From positions 228,370-292,369 of the forward strand of contig JADZCT010000029.1 of the NCBI GenBank assembly GCA_020851455.1: a stretch of DNA of 64,000 bases, read 5' to 3'. Below are positions 1-10,246 of the stretch, piece by piece. Within the stretch, counting starts at the first letter, position 1. Every line of letters starts with the position of its first letter. This stretch comes from Gemmatimonadaceae bacterium (lineage in GTDB: Bacteria; Gemmatimonadota; Gemmatimonadetes; Gemmatimonadales; Gemmatimonadaceae). The notes under the pieces are model-generated. The model was not told the DNA's origin, ran no database searches, and worked only from the letters and a program-made list of their open reading frames with translations. The translations under genes were made by a program, and so were the position numbers.

Positions 1-986
1 TGCCCGGCTGGAACCCGATTTCGATCTCGGGCTACCACATGCGCGAAGCGGGCGCCACGGCCGTGCAGGAACTGGCCTTCACTATCTCCAACGCCGTCGC
101 GTACGTGCGTACGGCCCTCGGCGCGGGCCTCGCCGTGGACGACTTCGCTCCCCGGCTGTCGTTCTTCTTTGCGTGCCACAACGACCTGTTCGAAGAAGTG
201 GCGAAGTTCCGCGCCGCCCGCAGGATCTGGGCGCGCCTCATGCGCGACCGGTTCGCCGCGTCCGACGCCGGCTGTCGGCTCCGCTTTCACACGCAGACCG
301 GCGGGGTGACGCTCACGGCCCAGCAGCCGCTTACGAACGTCGTGCGTGTCGCCGTCCAGACCCTTGCCGCCACGCTTGGTGGCACTCAGTCGCTGCACAC
401 TAACGGCTATGACGAAGCGCTGGCGCTTCCAACCGCCGAGGCCGCCACCCTGGCCTTGCGAACGCAGCAGGTCGTCGCCTTCGAGAGCGGCATCGCCGCC
501 ACGGTGGATCCGCTGGCCGGCTCCCACTATGTGGAGGCACTCACGAACGAGGTGGAGCGCCGCACGCTCGCGCTCATGGCCGACGTTGACGCGCGTGGCG
601 GGAGCGTGGCGGCGATCACCGCCGGGTTCTTCCAGGATGAAATCGCGCGCAGTGCGTACGAGTACCAGCTTGCCGTCGAATCGGGCAACCGCGCCGTCGT
701 TGGCGTGAATCGCTTCGCGGACGACGAGCCGGTGCCGGTGGTTCCCGCCCCCGACTACCACGCGCTCGAGGCCGCCCAGGCCGCCCGCGTGGCGGCCGCG
801 CGCTCGGTCCGCGACGCTCGTGCCCTCGCCACGGCGCTCGACGCCGTGTCTGCAGCCGCCCCGCACGCGGGAGCGGCGAACTGCGGACTGATGGCAGCCA
901 TAGTGGACGCGGTGCGGGCCAGGGCCACGGTTGGCGAAATCAGCGCCCGGCTGGAGGCCGCGTATGGCCGCTACAAGCCAGCGTAG
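1..986 (+). CDS. Methylmalonyl-CoA mutase large subunit, C-terminal part (5' end outside window)
   Basis: Frame open from position 3 (PGWNPISISGYHMREAGATAVQELAFT...); RFHTQTGGVTLTAQQP and GTQSLHTNGYDEALALPT are mutase family motifs. Confidence 0.93.
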   Translation, partial: PGWNPISISGYHMREAGATAVQELAFTISNAVAYVRTALGAGLAVDDFAPRLSFFFACHNDLFEEVAKFRAARRIWARLMRDRFAASDAGCRLRFHTQTGGVTLTAQQPLTNVVRVAVQTLAATLGGTQSLHTNGYDEALALPTAEAATLALRTQQVVAFESGIAATVDPLAGSHYVEALTNEVERRTLALMADVDARGGSVAAITAGFFQDEIARSAYEYQLAVESGNRAVVGVNRFADDEPVPVVPAPDYHALEAAQAARVAAARSVRDARALATALDAVSAAAPHAGAANCGLMAAIVDAVRARATVGEISARLEAAYGRYKPA

Positions 987-1044
987 CGCCCCGCGGCGCG
1001 CGCGCGTGAGGTTCGGCAGCCAGGGTCGCCGGGCGCCAACCGCG

Positions 1045-1650
1045 ATGCGGCTGCTCGGCGCAGGTGCCGTCGCCACCGCGCTCGCCGCGGCGCCCCGCCC
1101 GGCCGGCGGTCAGGACTACCTCGACGATCGCAGGGGCATCGCAGCCGCCGTCGGCGGCGGGCTGAGTTCCGCAGGCCTCAACTGCAATCCCCGATGCTCG
1201 GGCGACCGGCGTGCCGGCCCGGTATTCACGGCCCGGGGCATCGGGTACATCACCCCACACCTGGCCGTTGCCGTGAGCGCGGACGGCTACTACCAGTCCG
1301 TGGCCAGGGCAGGGGGCGCGGGGCGCTGGCAGATGAACTGGTTCACGCTCGGCGCAATGTGGTACCCGCGGGAGGATGGCGACGTGTACTTCCGCGCCGG
1401 CATGGGCGCCGCGATCATGCACGCGCATACGACGTTCCCCTCCGTCGGGGCGCTGGATCTCGACACGCGTCACGTTGGCTTCGTCGCAGGCGTCGGCCGC
1501 GACTACCGGCTGTGGCGCGGGTACGGCGTGACGGCCTTCGCGGATTACCTGTTCACCCCTCGCTCGACTGGCTACCTGTACGGGGTTGAGAGCGGCGCCG
1601 AGGTGGGCGCCGACGTCCTGACCATAGGCATTGCGGCGATAGTCTTCTGA
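1045..1650 (+). CDS. Hypothetical exported outer-membrane beta-barrel-like protein
   Basis: ATG at 1045 gives a signal peptide (MRLLGAGAVATALAAAPRPAGGQ) and alternating aromatic/hydrophobic strands; longer ORF from 931 overlaps the mutase. Confidence 0.6.
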   Translation: MRLLGAGAVATALAAAPRPAGGQDYLDDRRGIAAAVGGGLSSAGLNCNPRCSGDRRAGPVFTARGIGYITPHLAVAVSADGYYQSVARAGGAGRWQMNWFTLGAMWYPREDGDVYFRAGMGAAIMHAHTTFPSVGALDLDTRHVGFVAGVGRDYRLWRGYGVTAFADYLFTPRSTGYLYGVESGAEVGADVLTIGIAAIVF

Positions 1651-1745
1651 GCGACACGGCCTCGCGCCGTGCTCCGGCACCGCCTAAATTTGACGACAGG
1701 CAACGGCGCGCTCCGCGCCTTTGCGTGATTCCAGCCTCCGAAGCC

Positions 1746-2093
1746 GTGCCGACGTACGAGTACCGGTGCCCCGAAGGGCACGAGTTCGAACATTTCTCGC
1801 GTCACATGAAGGACGCAGCGGCCAGCTTGCCGTGCCCGGCCTGCGGGAAGCCGGCCGCGCGTCGCATTTCCGCCGGCGGCGGCCTTCTCTTCAAGGGATC
1901 CGGGTTCTACATCACCGACTACGGCAAGGACGGCAAGAAGGACCAGCGGCCGACGGATGGCGCTGCATCCCAGCCAGCCAACGGTCACGACGCGGGCAAG
2001 CCAACCGACTCCCCGCCGGCCGGCGCGAAGAAGCCGGGCGGCAGTGACCCGGCTCCGGCGGGATCGTCGAGCGGCGGATCATCCGCAGCGTGA
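1746..2093 (+). CDS. FmdB-type zinc ribbon protein
   Basis: GTG start; (V)PTYEYRCPEGHEFEHF...CPACGKPAARRIS, classic FmdB N-terminal zinc ribbon. Confidence 0.85.
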   Translation: MPTYEYRCPEGHEFEHFSRHMKDAAASLPCPACGKPAARRISAGGGLLFKGSGFYITDYGKDGKKDQRPTDGAASQPANGHDAGKPTDSPPAGAKKPGGSDPAPAGSSSGGSSAA

Positions 2094-3778
2094 ACGCCGA
2101 GGAACGGCTTCGCGCCGAAGTCACACGCGCTGCGCTCGCCATAGGCGCGCCTGAGGGATTCGAACCCGTGCTCGAGCGCCCGCGCGAGCACGCGCATGGC
2201 GACTGGGCAACCACGGCCGCGCTCGTCCTGGCGAAGGCTCTGCGCCGAAAGCCGGCCGACATCTCGCGCGACCTCGTGGCGGCGCTCGACGCCACCGCTG
2301 CGGGCGTCGCTGAGTCCGCGGTCGCCGGACCAGGGTTCATCAACTTCCGGCTGGACGCAGCCCGCCTCGCCGCGGGGCTCCATGGTGTGCTCGCCCAGGG
2401 ACGGGCCTTCGGTCGGGGCAACACCGGCGCGGGCAGGGCGGTGAACGTCGAGTTCGTCTCGGCCAATCCAACTGGTCCGCTTCACGTTGGCCACGGACGC
2501 CAGGCGGCCCTGGGTGACGCCATCTCGGCGCTCCTTGCCCACTCCGGCTGGAAAGTGACTCGCGAGTTCTATTACAACGACGGCGGCGGGCAGATCGAGC
2601 GGCTGCGCGACAGCGTGCACGCGCGCATCGTTGGCGCGCCGCTCGCGGATGACCAGTACCACGGCGAGTACGTGAAGGACGTGGCTTCGGCGTTCGTGAC
2701 GGACCTGGCGCCCCGCCTCGGGGTGTCGGAGGCCGAGGCGGTCGAACACGTCCGCCGCCGCTGGCGCGACGACGCCGGGCTTCGCGACGACGTCCGCCGC
2801 TTCGCGGTTGCGTACCTTCGGGCCGAGCAGGACGCGGACCTCAAGGCGTTCGGCGTTGCGTTCGACGTGTACTACCTCGAATCGTCGCTCTATTCGGACG
2901 GCAAGGTCGCGAGCACCATCGAGGCGCTCAAGGCGACCGGTCACACGTTCGAGCTCGATGGCGCCACGTGGCTTCGCACAACCGACTTCGGCGACGACAA
3001 GGATCGCGTCATGGTGCGCAGCGCAGGGAAGGGCGGCGAGCCGACCTATTTCGTGCCCGACGTCGCGTACCACGTGACGAAGTGGGAGCGCGGGTTCACA
3101 CGCGCCGTTGACGTCCAGGGGGCCGACCACCACAGTACGGTCACGCGCGTGCGAGCCGGCCTCCAGGCGCTTGGGATCGGCATCCCGCAGGGCTACCCGG
3201 AGTACGTGCTCCACCAGATGGTGACCGTGGTGCGGGGCGGCGAGGAGGTGAAGATCTCCAAGCGTGCCGGGAGCTACGTGACCGTGCGCGACCTCGTGGA
3301 TGAAGTCGGTCGCGACGCAGTCCGGTATTTCTTCCTCATGCGCAAGGGTGAGAGCCAACTCGTCTTCGATGTTGACCTGGCGCGCTCGCAGTCCGAAGAG
3401 AACCCCGTTTACTATATCCAGATGGCCCATGCCCGGCTCTCGGGGATCTTTCGCGTGGGTGGGATCTCCGCGGAGTCGGTCACCGGCGAAAGCGTTGATT
3501 GGGGCCAGCTCGGCGCGCCAGAGGAGCGCGAACTGGTGAAGGCAATCCTCGACTGGCCCTCGCTCGCCGCGGGTGCCGCCGAAGCCCTCGAGCCGCATCG
3601 CGTCGCCGGGTGGCTGCTCGATACCGCGCGCCTCGTGCACCTCTGGTACCACAAGCACCACGTGCTGGGCGAGCCGGAACCCGTCATGCGCGCGCGGCTT
3701 GCACTTGCCAGCGCCGCGCGCATAACGCTTGCGAACGCACTCGGGCTCCTCGGAATCGCCGCGCCGGAGCGCATGTGA
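2090..3778 (+). CDS. argS: Arginyl-tRNA synthetase
   Basis: VEFVSANPTGPLHVGHGRQAALGD (HIGH motif), KISKRAGSYVTVRDLVDEVG; GTG start overlapping previous stop. Confidence 0.95.
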   Translation: MNAEERLRAEVTRAALAIGAPEGFEPVLERPREHAHGDWATTAALVLAKALRRKPADISRDLVAALDATAAGVAESAVAGPGFINFRLDAARLAAGLHGVLAQGRAFGRGNTGAGRAVNVEFVSANPTGPLHVGHGRQAALGDAISALLAHSGWKVTREFYYNDGGGQIERLRDSVHARIVGAPLADDQYHGEYVKDVASAFVTDLAPRLGVSEAEAVEHVRRRWRDDAGLRDDVRRFAVAYLRAEQDADLKAFGVAFDVYYLESSLYSDGKVASTIEALKATGHTFELDGATWLRTTDFGDDKDRVMVRSAGKGGEPTYFVPDVAYHVTKWERGFTRAVDVQGADHHSTVTRVRAGLQALGIGIPQGYPEYVLHQMVTVVRGGEEVKISKRAGSYVTVRDLVDEVGRDAVRYFFLMRKGESQLVFDVDLARSQSEENPVYYIQMAHARLSGIFRVGGISAESVTGESVDWGQLGAPEERELVKAILDWPSLAAGAAEALEPHRVAGWLLDTARLVHLWYHKHHVLGEPEPVMRARLALASAARITLANALGLLGIAAPERM

Positions 3779-3863
3779 CCCTCGGCGCTGCCCCACGCGT
3801 CTCCGGGAACCCCCGGTTACGCTCGGCTCGCGCGGCCCTGCTCAACCCCCTGCCACCACGACC

Positions 3864-4778
3864 GTGAGCCTGCTCGTCGTCGGTTCGATCGCCCTTGATT
3901 CAGTCGAGACGCCGTTCGGCAAAGCCGATGACGCGCTCGGCGGGTCCGCAACGTACTTCGCCACCAGCGCTTCGCACTACGGCCCGGTGGAACTCGTCGG
4001 AGTCGTGGGCGACGACTTCCCCGTGCAGCGACTCGACCAACTGCGCGAGCGCGGCGTGAACCTTGACGGCCTCGAACGCATGCACGGAGAGTCATTCCGC
4101 TGGCGCGGCAGATACCGGCACGACCTGAACGTCGCCGAGACACTTGAGACGCGGCTCGGCGTGTTCTCGCACTTCCGACCGAAGATCCCCGCCCAGTTCC
4201 GCCGCGCGAAGTACGTGTTCCTGGGCAACATTGACCCGCGGCTACAGTTGGACGTCCTCGACCAGGTCGAGAATCCGGATCTGGTGGCTTGCGATACGAT
4301 GAACTTCTGGATCGAGAGCCGGCGGTCTGACCTGCTGCGCCTCTTGGGCCGCGTGCACCTCATCACTCTGAACGACGCCGAGGCGCGCCAGCTCTCCGAG
4401 GAAGCGAACCTGGTGAAGGCCGCGCGCTGGATCCTGCGGCACGGCCCGAGTACCGTGATCATCAAGAAGGGAGAGCACGGGGCGTTCATGTTCCATGCGG
4501 GCCGCGTATTCTTCGCGCCGGCCTATCCCCTCGACTCGGTGTTCGATCCGACCGGGGCCGGCGATTCTTTTGCCGGCGGCTTCATGGGCTACCTTGCCCG
4601 GACGGGAGACCTCGGCGAGGCGAACATGCGGCGGGCGGTTGTGGCCGGATCCGTCATGGGGTCGTTCGTAGTCGAAGGATTCTCGATCGCGCGACTGCTC
4701 GACCTCACCAGCGACGACATAGCGCGCCGAACCGCGGAGTTCAGGCAACTGGTCGCATTCGACGCGGAGATCGCATGA
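3864..4778 (+). CDS. PfkB-family carbohydrate/nucleoside kinase
   Basis: GTG start; LVVGSIALDSVETPFG, ALGGSATYFATSASHYG, C-terminal DPTGAGDSFAGGFMGYLA. Confidence 0.88.
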   Translation: MSLLVVGSIALDSVETPFGKADDALGGSATYFATSASHYGPVELVGVVGDDFPVQRLDQLRERGVNLDGLERMHGESFRWRGRYRHDLNVAETLETRLGVFSHFRPKIPAQFRRAKYVFLGNIDPRLQLDVLDQVENPDLVACDTMNFWIESRRSDLLRLLGRVHLITLNDAEARQLSEEANLVKAARWILRHGPSTVIIKKGEHGAFMFHAGRVFFAPAYPLDSVFDPTGAGDSFAGGFMGYLARTGDLGEANMRRAVVAGSVMGSFVVEGFSIARLLDLTSDDIARRTAEFRQLVAFDAEIA

Positions 4779-5809
4779 CGCGGCGCGCGCCGCTCACGTA
4801 CGGCGCCGCGGGCGTGGACATCGCCGCCGCCGACGAGAGCAAGCGGCGCATCAAGGCGCTCGTCGAGAGCACGTTCACCTCTGGCGCGCGAGGCGGGTTC
4901 GGCGGGTTCGGCGGCATGTTCCGCGTCCCGCCAGGGATGAGCGCGCCTGTGCTCGTGTCGAGCGCCGATGGCGTTGGCACCAAGATCAAGGTGGCGATCG
5001 AAGCCGGCCGTCATGACACGGTGGGCCACGACCTCGTCAATCACTGCGTGAACGACATCCTCGTTCAGGGCGCCGAACCGCTGTTCTTCCTCGACTACGT
5101 GGCGTTCGGCAGGCTCGTCCCGGAGGTGCTCGAGGCGGTGGTTCGCGGCGTCGCAGCCGGCTGCCGCGAGAACGGGTGCGCGCTGGTGGGCGGCGAGACC
5201 GCCGAGATGCCGGGGCTCTATACCCCGCCGGATTTTGACCTCGCGGGATTCATCGTCGGAGTGGTGGAGGAGTCCGGCGTCATCTCACGCGCCGGTGCGC
5301 GCGTTGGTGACGTTCTCGTTGGACTCGCCAGTTCCGGACTTCACACCAACGGCTACTCCCTCGCCCGCAAGATCGTGGCGGAAAGGATGCGGCTGGGTCC
5401 GCATGACCCTTTCCCCGGAGCCGGGGGAAGTACCGTGGCCGATGTCCTGCTTGCCGTGCACCGCTCCTACCTTGCGGCCCTTCGGCCCGTGCTGGGCGCG
5501 GTGCACGCGATGGCCCACATCACTGGAGGCGGGATTCCCGGGAACCTCGACCGCTCGCTGCCCGATGGCGCCGACGCGCTCATAGACCGCGCCTCGTGGG
5601 ACGTTCCCCACGTCTTCCGCGCGCTGCAGCAGGCCGGGAGCGTCAGCGACGAGGAAATGTTCCGCGCGTTCAACATGGGCGTGGGAATGGTTGTCGCAGC
5701 GGATGAAGCAGGCGCCGCCGCGGTCATGGCGAGCGCCGACAGAGCAGGAATTGCTGCGTGGCACATCGGGCGGCTCGTCGAGGGAACGGGCCGCGTCGTC
5801 CTGACCTAG
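4775..5809 (+). CDS. purM: Phosphoribosylformylglycinamidine cyclo-ligase
   Basis: LTYGAAGVDIAAADESKRRIK, LVSSADGVGTKIKVA, HDLVNHCVNDILVQGAEPLFFLDY, GGETAEMPG. Confidence 0.95.
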   Translation: MTRRAPLTYGAAGVDIAAADESKRRIKALVESTFTSGARGGFGGFGGMFRVPPGMSAPVLVSSADGVGTKIKVAIEAGRHDTVGHDLVNHCVNDILVQGAEPLFFLDYVAFGRLVPEVLEAVVRGVAAGCRENGCALVGGETAEMPGLYTPPDFDLAGFIVGVVEESGVISRAGARVGDVLVGLASSGLHTNGYSLARKIVAERMRLGPHDPFPGAGGSTVADVLLAVHRSYLAALRPVLGAVHAMAHITGGGIPGNLDRSLPDGADALIDRASWDVPHVFRALQQAGSVSDEEMFRAFNMGVGMVVAADEAGAAAVMASADRAGIAAWHIGRLVEGTGRVVLT

Positions 5810-5820
5810 AGGTGCATCGA

Positions 5821-6786
5821 ATGAAGCGTTCTTTCATTGTTGGACTCGTCGCGACGTTGGCAGTCGCGGCTCCCGCCGGCGCACAGTGCGGCGCGGCGCC
5901 CGTCACCGTGCGGCAGGGATGTCAGGCCTCGGCCGACCTTGTCGCCTATATGACACCCCAGCTCGCCACCGCCATCGCCGGAGGCAGCAGCACGCTCGGG
6001 CAGAGCGGCTCGCTTGGCGGATTCGGCCACTTCGCGGTGAGCATCCGGGGAACCGGCGTCCTCGATGGCGGGTTCCCCCAGATTGGCAAGGGCGGGTTTC
6101 GCCAGGACGGGCAGCCACAGGCGTACAACGTCAAGGACCAGGTGATTCCAGGCGTGGGACTGGACGCTTCCTTCGGCCTCTTCAGGGGGTTGTCGCTCGG
6201 CGCCACGCGCATCGGCGGGCTCGACGCGCTCGTCAGCGCTCTCTACATGCCCAACCTGGCCAGCGATGGCGACGATTTCACCGTCAAGGCAGCGGCCGGC
6301 AACCTGAAGCTTGGCTATGGCGTCCGCGTCGGCATTCTCGATGAGACGCTCGTGACCCCGGGAGTTCACCTGAGCTACCTCGAGCGGGACCTCCCCGCCG
6401 TCACTCTCGCTGGAACAACCGGCGGCGGTGCAGGCGATACGTTCGCGCTCAACGACTTCACCGTGAAGACCGCTGCGTGGCGCGTCGTCGCGGCGAAGAG
6501 CTTCTTCGTCTTCGGCCTGCAGGCAGGACTGGGGCAGGATACGTACAAGGGGTCGGCTGGCATCGCGGTGAGCGTCGCAGGTGCGCAGGCGTCGGGCAAT
6601 GCAGCCGTGGAAATGACCCGCAACAACATGTTCGTCGGACTTTCGATGAATCTCCTTGCGTTCCGCCTCGTTGGTGAACTGGGACAGGTGAGCGGCGGCT
6701 CTTTCCCCGCGCTGGTCAACTCGTTCTCGAAGCCGGCGGACGGGAGCAGGGTGTATGGGTCGGTCGGCCTCCGGCTCGCGTATTAG
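5821..6786 (+). CDS. Hypothetical exported outer-membrane protein
   Basis: Signal peptide MKRSFIVGLVATLAVAAPAGAQ; beta-barrel-like body ending VYGSVGLRLAY. Confidence 0.65.
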   Translation: MKRSFIVGLVATLAVAAPAGAQCGAAPVTVRQGCQASADLVAYMTPQLATAIAGGSSTLGQSGSLGGFGHFAVSIRGTGVLDGGFPQIGKGGFRQDGQPQAYNVKDQVIPGVGLDASFGLFRGLSLGATRIGGLDALVSALYMPNLASDGDDFTVKAAAGNLKLGYGVRVGILDETLVTPGVHLSYLERDLPAVTLAGTTGGGAGDTFALNDFTVKTAAWRVVAAKSFFVFGLQAGLGQDTYKGSAGIAVSVAGAQASGNAAVEMTRNNMFVGLSMNLLAFRLVGELGQVSGGSFPALVNSFSKPADGSRVYGSVGLRLAY

Positions 6787-7876
6787 CGCACCCAAGGCGG
6801 GCCGTGCGGCCGCGGAGCGCGCGTTCATGCGGCGCGCCCTTGCGCTGGCACGGCGTGGATGGGGCCGGACGGCGCCGAACCCGATGGTCGGCGCCGTAGT
6901 CGTACGCGACGGACGCGTCGTGGGCGAGGGGTGGCACGCGCACTACGGAGGGCCGCACGCGGAAGTGGCGGCGCTTCATGCTGCGGGCGCGAAGGCGCGA
7001 GGCGCCACGGTGTACGTCACGCTCGAGCCGTGCGCGCACCTGGGCAAGGTGCCGCCATGCACGGACGCCCTGATCGCCGCGGGCGTGCGGCGCGTCGTGT
7101 GTGCAACCCGCGATCCGAACCCTGTCGCCGCCCGCGGGGCTGCGAAGCTCCGTCGCGCCGGAATAGCTGTGGAGTTCGGCCTGGAGGAGGATGGGGCCCG
7201 GGAACTGAACGCGCCCTTCTTCGCGGCGCATGAACGTCCCGGCCAGCCGTGGGTGGTACTCAAGCTCGCGCTGTCGGCCGACGGTGCCGTTGCGGAGAGA
7301 GGTCGCGCGCGCGTCAAGCTCACCGGACCACGCGCCGATCGGGAGGTGCACCGGATGCGCGCTGGTGTTGACGCGATCGCGATCGGTATTGGCACGGCCG
7401 TTGCCGACGACCCCATGCTCACCGTTCGGCACGGACGGAAGCCGCGGATCCCGCCTGTGCGGGTCGTGTTCGACCACCGGGCGCGGATCGCCCGCCGGCT
7501 TCTGCTAGTGGCCACGGCGCGTGAAGTCCCGACGGTCGTGATTGCCGCCCGCCCGGGGCAGCGGAGCGAACATTCCCTGTTCCGCAACGGCGTCGAAGTG
7601 CTCCGGGCGCGCGGTATCCGGTCGTCGCTGCAAGTGCTTGCCAGTCACGGCGTTCACTCCGTGTTGGTCGAGGGCGGCCCGACCCTCGCGAGGGCCTTTC
7701 TACGGGCGCGGGCCGTGGACCGGATCGTTATCTTCCAGTCACCCCGACGCCTCGGCGCCGGGGCATTGGCTGCGTTCGACGACGCGTCGCTGCTTGACAG
7801 GTATCGTGTGGTTGCGCGGCGCCGCTTCGGCCCGGATATGATGACGACCTACGACCCACGCCTGCCGAGAGACTGA
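6755..7876 (+). CDS. ribD: Bifunctional diaminohydroxyphosphoribosylaminopyrimidine deaminase / 5-amino-6-(5-phosphoribosylamino)uracil reductase
   Basis: GWGRTAPNPMVGAVVVRDGRVVGEGWH, HAEVAAL, YVTLEPCAHLGKVPPCTDALIAAGV; alternative start at 6827. Confidence 0.93.
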   Translation: MGRSASGSRISAPKAGRAAAERAFMRRALALARRGWGRTAPNPMVGAVVVRDGRVVGEGWHAHYGGPHAEVAALHAAGAKARGATVYVTLEPCAHLGKVPPCTDALIAAGVRRVVCATRDPNPVAARGAAKLRRAGIAVEFGLEEDGARELNAPFFAAHERPGQPWVVLKLALSADGAVAERGRARVKLTGPRADREVHRMRAGVDAIAIGIGTAVADDPMLTVRHGRKPRIPPVRVVFDHRARIARRLLLVATAREVPTVVIAARPGQRSEHSLFRNGVEVLRARGIRSSLQVLASHGVHSVLVEGGPTLARAFLRARAVDRIVIFQSPRRLGAGALAAFDDASLLDRYRVVARRRFGPDMMTTYDPRLPRD

Positions 7877-8493
7877 TGTTCACCGGGCTTGTCACCGATG
7901 TCGGCACGATCGTGCGCGCAAGCGCATCGGGCGCGGGACGCGAGTTACGCGTGTCGTGCGCGTATTCGGACCTCACCGTTGGCGAATCAATCGCGCTCGA
8001 TGGCGCGTGCCTGACGGTGACCGAGTGCGGTGAGCGCTGGTTTGCCGTGGCCGCGATCGGCACCACGCTGGGCCGTACCACGATCGGCGGCTGGGTCGCC
8101 GGCCGGCGCGTGAATCTCGAAAGGGCCCTGCGAAAGTCCGATCGCCTCGGCGGGCACTTCGTTCTCGGGCATGTTGACGGGATCGCGCACGTGGAAGCCG
8201 TGCGGCAGGACGGCGACGCGCGCCTCGTTGACCTCTCGCTCCCGCCGGCGCTTGCACAGCTCGTCGTTCCGCACGGCTCGATCGCGGTGGACGGAGTGAG
8301 CCTGACGGTCAACGCGATGCACGATCCGACGGGCGTACAGCTTTCCCTCATCGAACACACCCTGCGCAACACGACGCTCGGCGGTCTCGATGCCGGCGAT
8401 CGAGTGCACGTCGAGGCGGATGTGATCGGCAAGTACGTACAGCGACTCATGGCCGGGGCGCCCGCTGGCGCCGCGGCGCAGGATTCCCTCTAG
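7876..8493 (+). CDS. ribE: Riboflavin synthase alpha subunit
   Basis: MFTGLVTDVGTI; duplicated lumazine-binding domains, IALDGACLTVTE and IAVDGVSLTVNA. Confidence 0.95.
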   Translation: MFTGLVTDVGTIVRASASGAGRELRVSCAYSDLTVGESIALDGACLTVTECGERWFAVAAIGTTLGRTTIGGWVAGRRVNLERALRKSDRLGGHFVLGHVDGIAHVEAVRQDGDARLVDLSLPPALAQLVVPHGSIAVDGVSLTVNAMHDPTGVQLSLIEHTLRNTTLGGLDAGDRVHVEADVIGKYVQRLMAGAPAGAAAQDSL

Positions 8494-8534
8494 CCAATGG
8501 ACGGCGAAGGCCAACAGGCCCCGCCGATGCAGAC

Positions 8535-9737
8535 ATGCCGTTTGGGACGGTAGAGAAGGCAATCGAAGACCTGGCGAATGGCAGGTTCATCGTCGTTGCG
8601 GACGATGAAGACCGCGAGAACGAGGGCGACCTGATCGCCGCCGCCGAGTTCATGACCCCGGCGAAGGTCAACTTCCTGATGCAGGCGAAGGGCATGATCT
8701 GCCTGGCGTTGTCTCCCGCCAGGGTCGAGCACCTCGACCTTCCGATGATGGGGGTCGAGAACACCGAGGCGATGCGCACGGCGTTCACCGTAACGGTGGA
8801 CGCGGCTCCACGCTTCGGCGTGACGACGGGCATCAGCGCGGCCGACCAGGCCGCTACGATCCGCGCCGCGGCCGACCCGGCCGCCGTGCCATCCGACCTG
8901 CGGCGCCCCGGGCACGTCCATCCGTTGCGCGCGCGCGCCGGCGGCGTGCTCCAGCGCGTTGGCCACACCGAGGCCGCGGTTGACCTCATGCGGCTCGCCG
9001 GCCTCCAGCCGGCAGGTGTCATCTGCGAGATCCTCAACGAAGACGGCACCACTGCCAGACGGCCGCAGCTCGAGGCCTTCGCGACTGCCCATGGGCTCAC
9101 GTTCATCACTGTGGCGCAGCTCGTTGCGCACCGGCTCCGCACCGAGCGGCTCGTGCACCGCGTCGCCGAGGCCCGGCTGCCCACCGAGTTCGGCGAGTAC
9201 CGCATCATTGGCTATGCCAATGACGTTGACGAGCGCGAACATGTGGCGCTCGTCTTCGGCGACGTTGCCGGCGGCGACGACGTACTCGTGCGCATGCACT
9301 CGAAGTGCCTCACCGGCGATGTCTTTCATTCGGCGCGCTGTGATTGCGGATGGCAACTGCATGCGGCGATGGAGATGATCGCGGCCGAGGGGCGAGGTGT
9401 GGTGGTGTACCTCGACCAGGAAGGACGCGGCATCGGCCTGCTCAACAAGCTCAGGGCGTATCAGCTTCAGGACGGCGGCGCCGACACCGTCGAGGCAAAC
9501 GAGCAGCTCGGCTTCGCTCCGGACCTCCGCAACTACGGCATCGGAGCCCAGATCCTCCTCGACCTCGGGCTCACCGGCATCCGCCCGATGACCAACAATC
9601 CCAGGAAACTCGTCGGGCTCGAGGGATACGGGCTCCAGGTTCGCGGGCGCGTGCCCCTCATCGCCCCGGAATCGGGCGAGAACGTTGCCTACGTCGAGAC
9701 CAAGCGCCGCAAGCTTGGCCACCTCCGGGCGCTCTAG
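8535..9737 (+). CDS. ribBA: 3,4-dihydroxy-2-butanone-4-phosphate synthase / GTP cyclohydrolase II
   Basis: FIVVADDEDRENEGDLIAAAE; C-terminal MHSKCLTGDVFHSARCDCGWQLHAAM, VYLDQEGRGIGLLNKL. Confidence 0.96.
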   Translation: MPFGTVEKAIEDLANGRFIVVADDEDRENEGDLIAAAEFMTPAKVNFLMQAKGMICLALSPARVEHLDLPMMGVENTEAMRTAFTVTVDAAPRFGVTTGISAADQAATIRAAADPAAVPSDLRRPGHVHPLRARAGGVLQRVGHTEAAVDLMRLAGLQPAGVICEILNEDGTTARRPQLEAFATAHGLTFITVAQLVAHRLRTERLVHRVAEARLPTEFGEYRIIGYANDVDEREHVALVFGDVAGGDDVLVRMHSKCLTGDVFHSARCDCGWQLHAAMEMIAAEGRGVVVYLDQEGRGIGLLNKLRAYQLQDGGADTVEANEQLGFAPDLRNYGIGAQILLDLGLTGIRPMTNNPRKLVGLEGYGLQVRGRVPLIAPESGENVAYVETKRRKLGHLRAL

Positions 9738-10246
9738 TGGCCGAGTTCAATGGAGACCCGTCCGGCGAAGGGCGCCGGATCGCCGTCGTTGTGAGCCGGT
9801 TCAACGAGGAGGTCACCACGCGCCTCCTCGACGGCGCGATGAAGTGCCTCCTCCAGCACGGCGTGAAGCTGGACGACATAGACGTTGCGTGGGTTCCGGG
9901 CGCATGGGAGCTTCCGCTGGCTGCGGCGCAGATGCTCGCGTCGGAACGGTATGACGCGCTCGTGGCGGTTGGTGCCGTGATCCGGGGTGAGACGCCGCAC
10001 TTCGATTACGTAGCCGGCGCCGCCGCGACCGGGCTCGCCGCGGTGCAGCGCGAGTACGGGATGCCGGTTGGCTTCGGCGTCATCACCACCAACGACGACG
10101 CACAGGCCGAGGCGCGATCGGGCGGCGCCCACGGCAACAAGGGCTGGGAGGCGGCGCTCGCGGCACTCGAGATGGCCGGCCTCCTCTCCGGGCTCGACGC
10201 GATCGCTGGACAGTTCGACGAGCCGCGCAATGGCGCAACGGATTGA
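9737..10246 (+). CDS. ribH: 6,7-dimethyl-8-ribityllumazine synthase
   Basis: GTG start overlapping TAG of ribBA; AVVVSRFNEEVTTRLLDGA, WVPGAWELPLAA, GAVIRGETPHFDYV. Confidence 0.95.
   Translation: MAEFNGDPSGEGRRIAVVVSRFNEEVTTRLLDGAMKCLLQHGVKLDDIDVAWVPGAWELPLAAAQMLASERYDALVAVGAVIRGETPHFDYVAGAAATGLAAVQREYGMPVGFGVITTNDDAQAEARSGGAHGNKGWEAALAALEMAGLLSGLDAIAGQFDEPRNGATD

Noticed and set aside
1985-3796. 603-aa minus-strand ORF opposite argS
   Set aside because: Low-complexity Arg/His/Asp-rich mirror of a confident plus-strand gene; typical antisense ORF of GC-rich codon usage.
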